Shown: positions 33,555 to 35,663 of the stretch, piece after piece
Position numbering within the stretch: position 1 is the first letter of the stretch
How the letters are laid out: each line of letters starts with the position of its first letter
Assembly: GCA_002507425.1 (NCBI GenBank)
Contig: DAZU01000043.1
Location: forward strand, 33,930-69,592
Reading direction: 5' to 3'
DNA: 35,663 nucleotides
From: Euryarchaeota archaeon UBA53
Lineage (GTDB): Archaea > Thermoplasmatota > Poseidoniia > Poseidoniales > Poseidoniaceae
Notes under the pieces: generated by a model
What the model saw: only the letters and a program-made list of their open reading frames with translations
Database searches by the model: none
What the model was told of the DNA's origin: nothing
Made by a program: the position numbers and the translations under genes

Positions 33555-35663
33555 TCACCATGCATCGCCTCTGTCGGGAATGAGGGTAGCATCGACCACA
33601 TCGATGTCACCGCGTGATGAAACCTTGCCAAGACCTAATTTTCTCGCCATTGAACTGGTGCCACCTGTAGAACCAATTCCTATCTCTTCTAACAAAACAA
33701 AAATCGCAGGTAACAAAATCAAGGCACTAGCGGCAGCTATCCAAAGCAAAATTATGATTACTGTGATAAATGGTTTGATCTCAGGAATTGGAATTTGATA
33801 CGCAGTTACCATTCCTAATGTAGTTACAGTTGCTGCTTCAAACAGCGACATTCCCGTACTTACTGTCGAAGTTCTGATAGCCTCAATACCACCACCTAAC
33901 TCTCTTATTCGATTTGATATATGTATTGAGAAATCGACACCTACCCCTACAAGAATTGAACCAATCATTACAGTTACAAGTGATAGACTAACATCCATTT
34001 GCCACATAACCAGCCATTGTAGAGCAACGGTTGCGATGACAGGAGAAGTAGTCCAGATTGAAAAGCGAATGTCCTTGAACACAATTGCTAGTGTCATTAG
34101 TGTAAGTATGACAGCAAATCCTAATGAAGACCATTGGCTGCCAACAATCAATTCATTCACAGCTATGGCTGTTGCAGCAACTCCAGTTAAGTCGCCTGCG
34201 TATATGTTTCCTTGATAGTCTCTAGAAGCGTATTCGTTGACTAAGCTAACAGCTTCAGAGGTTTCAGCAACTGGCACGAACGGCATATCGACGTATATCA
34301 GGTTCCGACTGTAATCATCCGATATGAACAATCCTCTGGTTTCATCCGTCAAGCTTGAGTAAAATACGTTTAACAGGAATCTCTCCGCTACAACACTTTC
34401 TGTCCCATTTGCACGAGGTGCTGTCAAAACTTCCCAAAAAGTTACGTCCTCCGAAAATTGTCTATTGATATATGGCTCAAGGGCATCTTTAATATCCTCT
34501 GGAACCAGTGGGTTATCGGTTAAATTCCAGAGGGGAGTTCCACTAACATTTCCACCCACACCAACAGATTTCATCAAGAATACAATACTTACCGCATTGG
34601 TCTCATCAATTGTGTTGATTTCGTTTTCAAGGTCTGATAATCCTAACAGTTTCTCTACTGGTTCGTCTTCTTCAACGGGAGCATCTCCTGAAATGTCTCC
34701 TTTTATGAGAACCATACCAACCTGACCAGCATTGAAATCTCTAGAATATTCCTTCATCGTCACAACAGAAGGCTCGTCTTCTGGGGCCATTCCCAGTAGA
34801 TCGATGTTTTCTTCAACGTTTTCCTGTCCCCAGAATCCTGAAATGAAAATCATTACCATAAATATTGCAATAACTCCTTTTGACCATTTTATGGGTACTT
34901 GAACTACTTTTTCAAAAACTGGAAGGGGAGGATGTTTAGGCTTACGTAAGTCTAACAGAAGCGTTAGGTTTGGTACCATTGCCATTGTCAAAAAGTAAAC
35001 TATTACAATACCACCTGACAATGCTATTCCTACTGTTTCGATAGGTTTCATTGGTGTAAAAGTAAGTGAAATGAAACCTATAACAGTAGTAACAGCGGAT
35101 AAGAACACAGCTCTGCCGGTTGAAGCAAGTGATTGACGTATTTTTTCATCTTTGGTTCCTGTTTCTTCAGCGTAACGGTTGGTAATGTGTAAGCCATATG
35201 ATACGCCTAATGCTAGCAATATAGGCCCGACTATAATTACTGTCATAGTCACTTCATACCCACTGTATCCCATTATACCCAAAGTCCAGAAAACTGAACA
35301 TAAAGTCGGAAGTCCTGCTATGACTACCACCTTGAAACCTTGAACTGGGCGCCAAGAGCCGGTTTGTAATACATCAGAGTGAAATACGAATAGGCCTAAT
35401 GCAACTAAGACAATTGCTAATGGGAAAATTTGCCAAAATAATTTGAATGAAAACTCAGTAACTGCATTTGTAATAGGGACTGGTCCTGTCAATGTCATGG
35501 ATATACCTAAATCATCCCAATTACATGCATCATTTCCTATTGGTTCCCCGTTTTGATCGTATTCACATGGTCTCAATTCACTAGAGATGTTGTCAAGAAT
35601 TTTCTGTGTCTTTTCTATTACTTCCTTGGCGGTTTTAGTTTCATCAACTGCTAATATAATCAC
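33555..35663 (-). CDS. RND/MMPL-family transporter, 5' end missing
   Basis: Partial: the frame is open to the window end, so the true start and the first membrane helix are outside. The visible 702 residues hold the end of the first external domain, five helices (about 73-250, including GVSYGLHITNRYAEE), a sixth near 262, a second external domain (about 285-510) and a second set of helices with VGVGVDFSIHISNRIRE. These two GxxxDxxxH-like segments are the matching helices of the two halves. The MMPL/hydrophobe-amphiphile-exporter type uses the proton gradient to move lipids or hydrophobic compounds. The first copy reads GVSYGLHIT, without the usual Asp of the proton relay, while the second has GVDFSIH. 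The substrate is unknown. It is probably first in a run with the EVE gene. Confidence 0.85.
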   Translation of the reverse strand: MIILAVDETKTAKEVIEKTQKILDNISSELRPCEYDQNGEPIGNDACNWDDLGISMTLTGPVPITNAVTEFSFKLFWQIFPLAIVLVALGLFVFHSDVLQTGSWRPVQGFKVVVIAGLPTLCSVFWTLGIMGYSGYEVTMTVIIVGPILLALGVSYGLHITNRYAEETGTKDEKIRQSLASTGRAVFLSAVTTVIGFISLTFTPMKPIETVGIALSGGIVIVYFLTMAMVPNLTLLLDLRKPKHPPLPVFEKVVQVPIKWSKGVIAIFMVMIFISGFWGQENVEENIDLLGMAPEDEPSVVTMKEYSRDFNAGQVGMVLIKGDISGDAPVEEDEPVEKLLGLSDLENEINTIDETNAVSIVFLMKSVGVGGNVSGTPLWNLTDNPLVPEDIKDALEPYINRQFSEDVTFWEVLTAPRANGTESVVAERFLLNVFYSSLTDETRGLFISDDYSRNLIYVDMPFVPVAETSEAVSLVNEYASRDYQGNIYAGDLTGVAATAIAVNELIVGSQWSSLGFAVILTLMTLAIVFKDIRFSIWTTSPVIATVALQWLVMWQMDVSLSLVTVMIGSILVGVGVDFSIHISNRIRELGGGIEAIRTSTVSTGMSLFEAATVTTLGMVTAYQIPIPEIKPFITVIIILLWIAAASALILLPAIFVLLEEIGIGSTGGTSSMARKLGLGKVSSRGDIDVVDATLIPDRGDAW

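Overview
The window reads as a stretch of a planktonic euryarchaeal chromosome, most likely Marine Group II/Poseidoniales (inference, about 80% sure). Archaeal signs are a tRNA-splicing endonuclease EndA, an archease, a geranylgeranyl-reductase-type flavoprotein and an archaeal-type SRP RNA. Bacterial-looking genes are mixed in: a class 2 PyrD, a bacterial-type topoisomerase III, PntB, MqnC and AlaA-like families. Large secreted proteins with acidic DxDxDG calcium repeats also fit. The DNA is AT-rich and densely coded. The only long gap between protein genes (about 8582-8973) holds a GC-rich structured RNA.

Layout. 1-4750 (+): the end of PntB, then a tight run of a CXCH-containing membrane-anchored exported protein, a TatC with an extra Cys-rich cytoplasmic domain, and an M6-like secreted metalloprotease. 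4649-5596 (-): EndA, overlapping the protease tail convergently. 5659-8167 (+): a winged-helix/TerB-like protein, a PfkB-family kinase with an altered GAGD motif, and archease. 8120-10434 (-): read in transcription order, class 2 PyrD, a CxxxY-type CcmE, SRP RNA and an ABA4-like membrane protein. 10489-19085 (+): a small Cys-containing unknown, topoisomerase III, a geranylgeranyl-reductase-family flavoprotein, an unknown membrane protein, and a lipoprotein with TSP3 repeats and a C-terminal PNGase F-like region. 19076-35663 (-): in transcription order, an RND/MMPL exporter (5' end outside the window), an EVE protein, an AlaA-like aminotransferase, a 1016-residue membrane protein, GlyA, an unknown protein, a 1031-residue TSP3-repeat exoprotein, an Ig/PKD-type anchored exoprotein, an M24 Xaa-Pro aminopeptidase and MqnC.

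Themes. (1) Envelope and secretion: TatC, SRP RNA, CcmE, an M6 protease, two calcium-repeat proteins, an Ig/PKD protein and an RND exporter suit a cell that degrades protein and glycoprotein outside and finishes peptides inside with PepP. (2) tRNA splicing: EndA and archease lie within 3 kb of each other. (3) Quinone-linked redox: MqnC (menaquinone route), quinone-type PyrD and a cytochrome-c maturation protein. (4) Several genes are tightly coupled, with start codons overlapping or abutting the previous stop and GGTGA-type ribosome sites placed on that stop.

The most unusual item is the TatC C-terminal domain, which by eye aligns with the N-terminal iron-sulfur domain of heterodisulfide reductase HdrA. 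All family calls were made by reading motifs; no database search was run.
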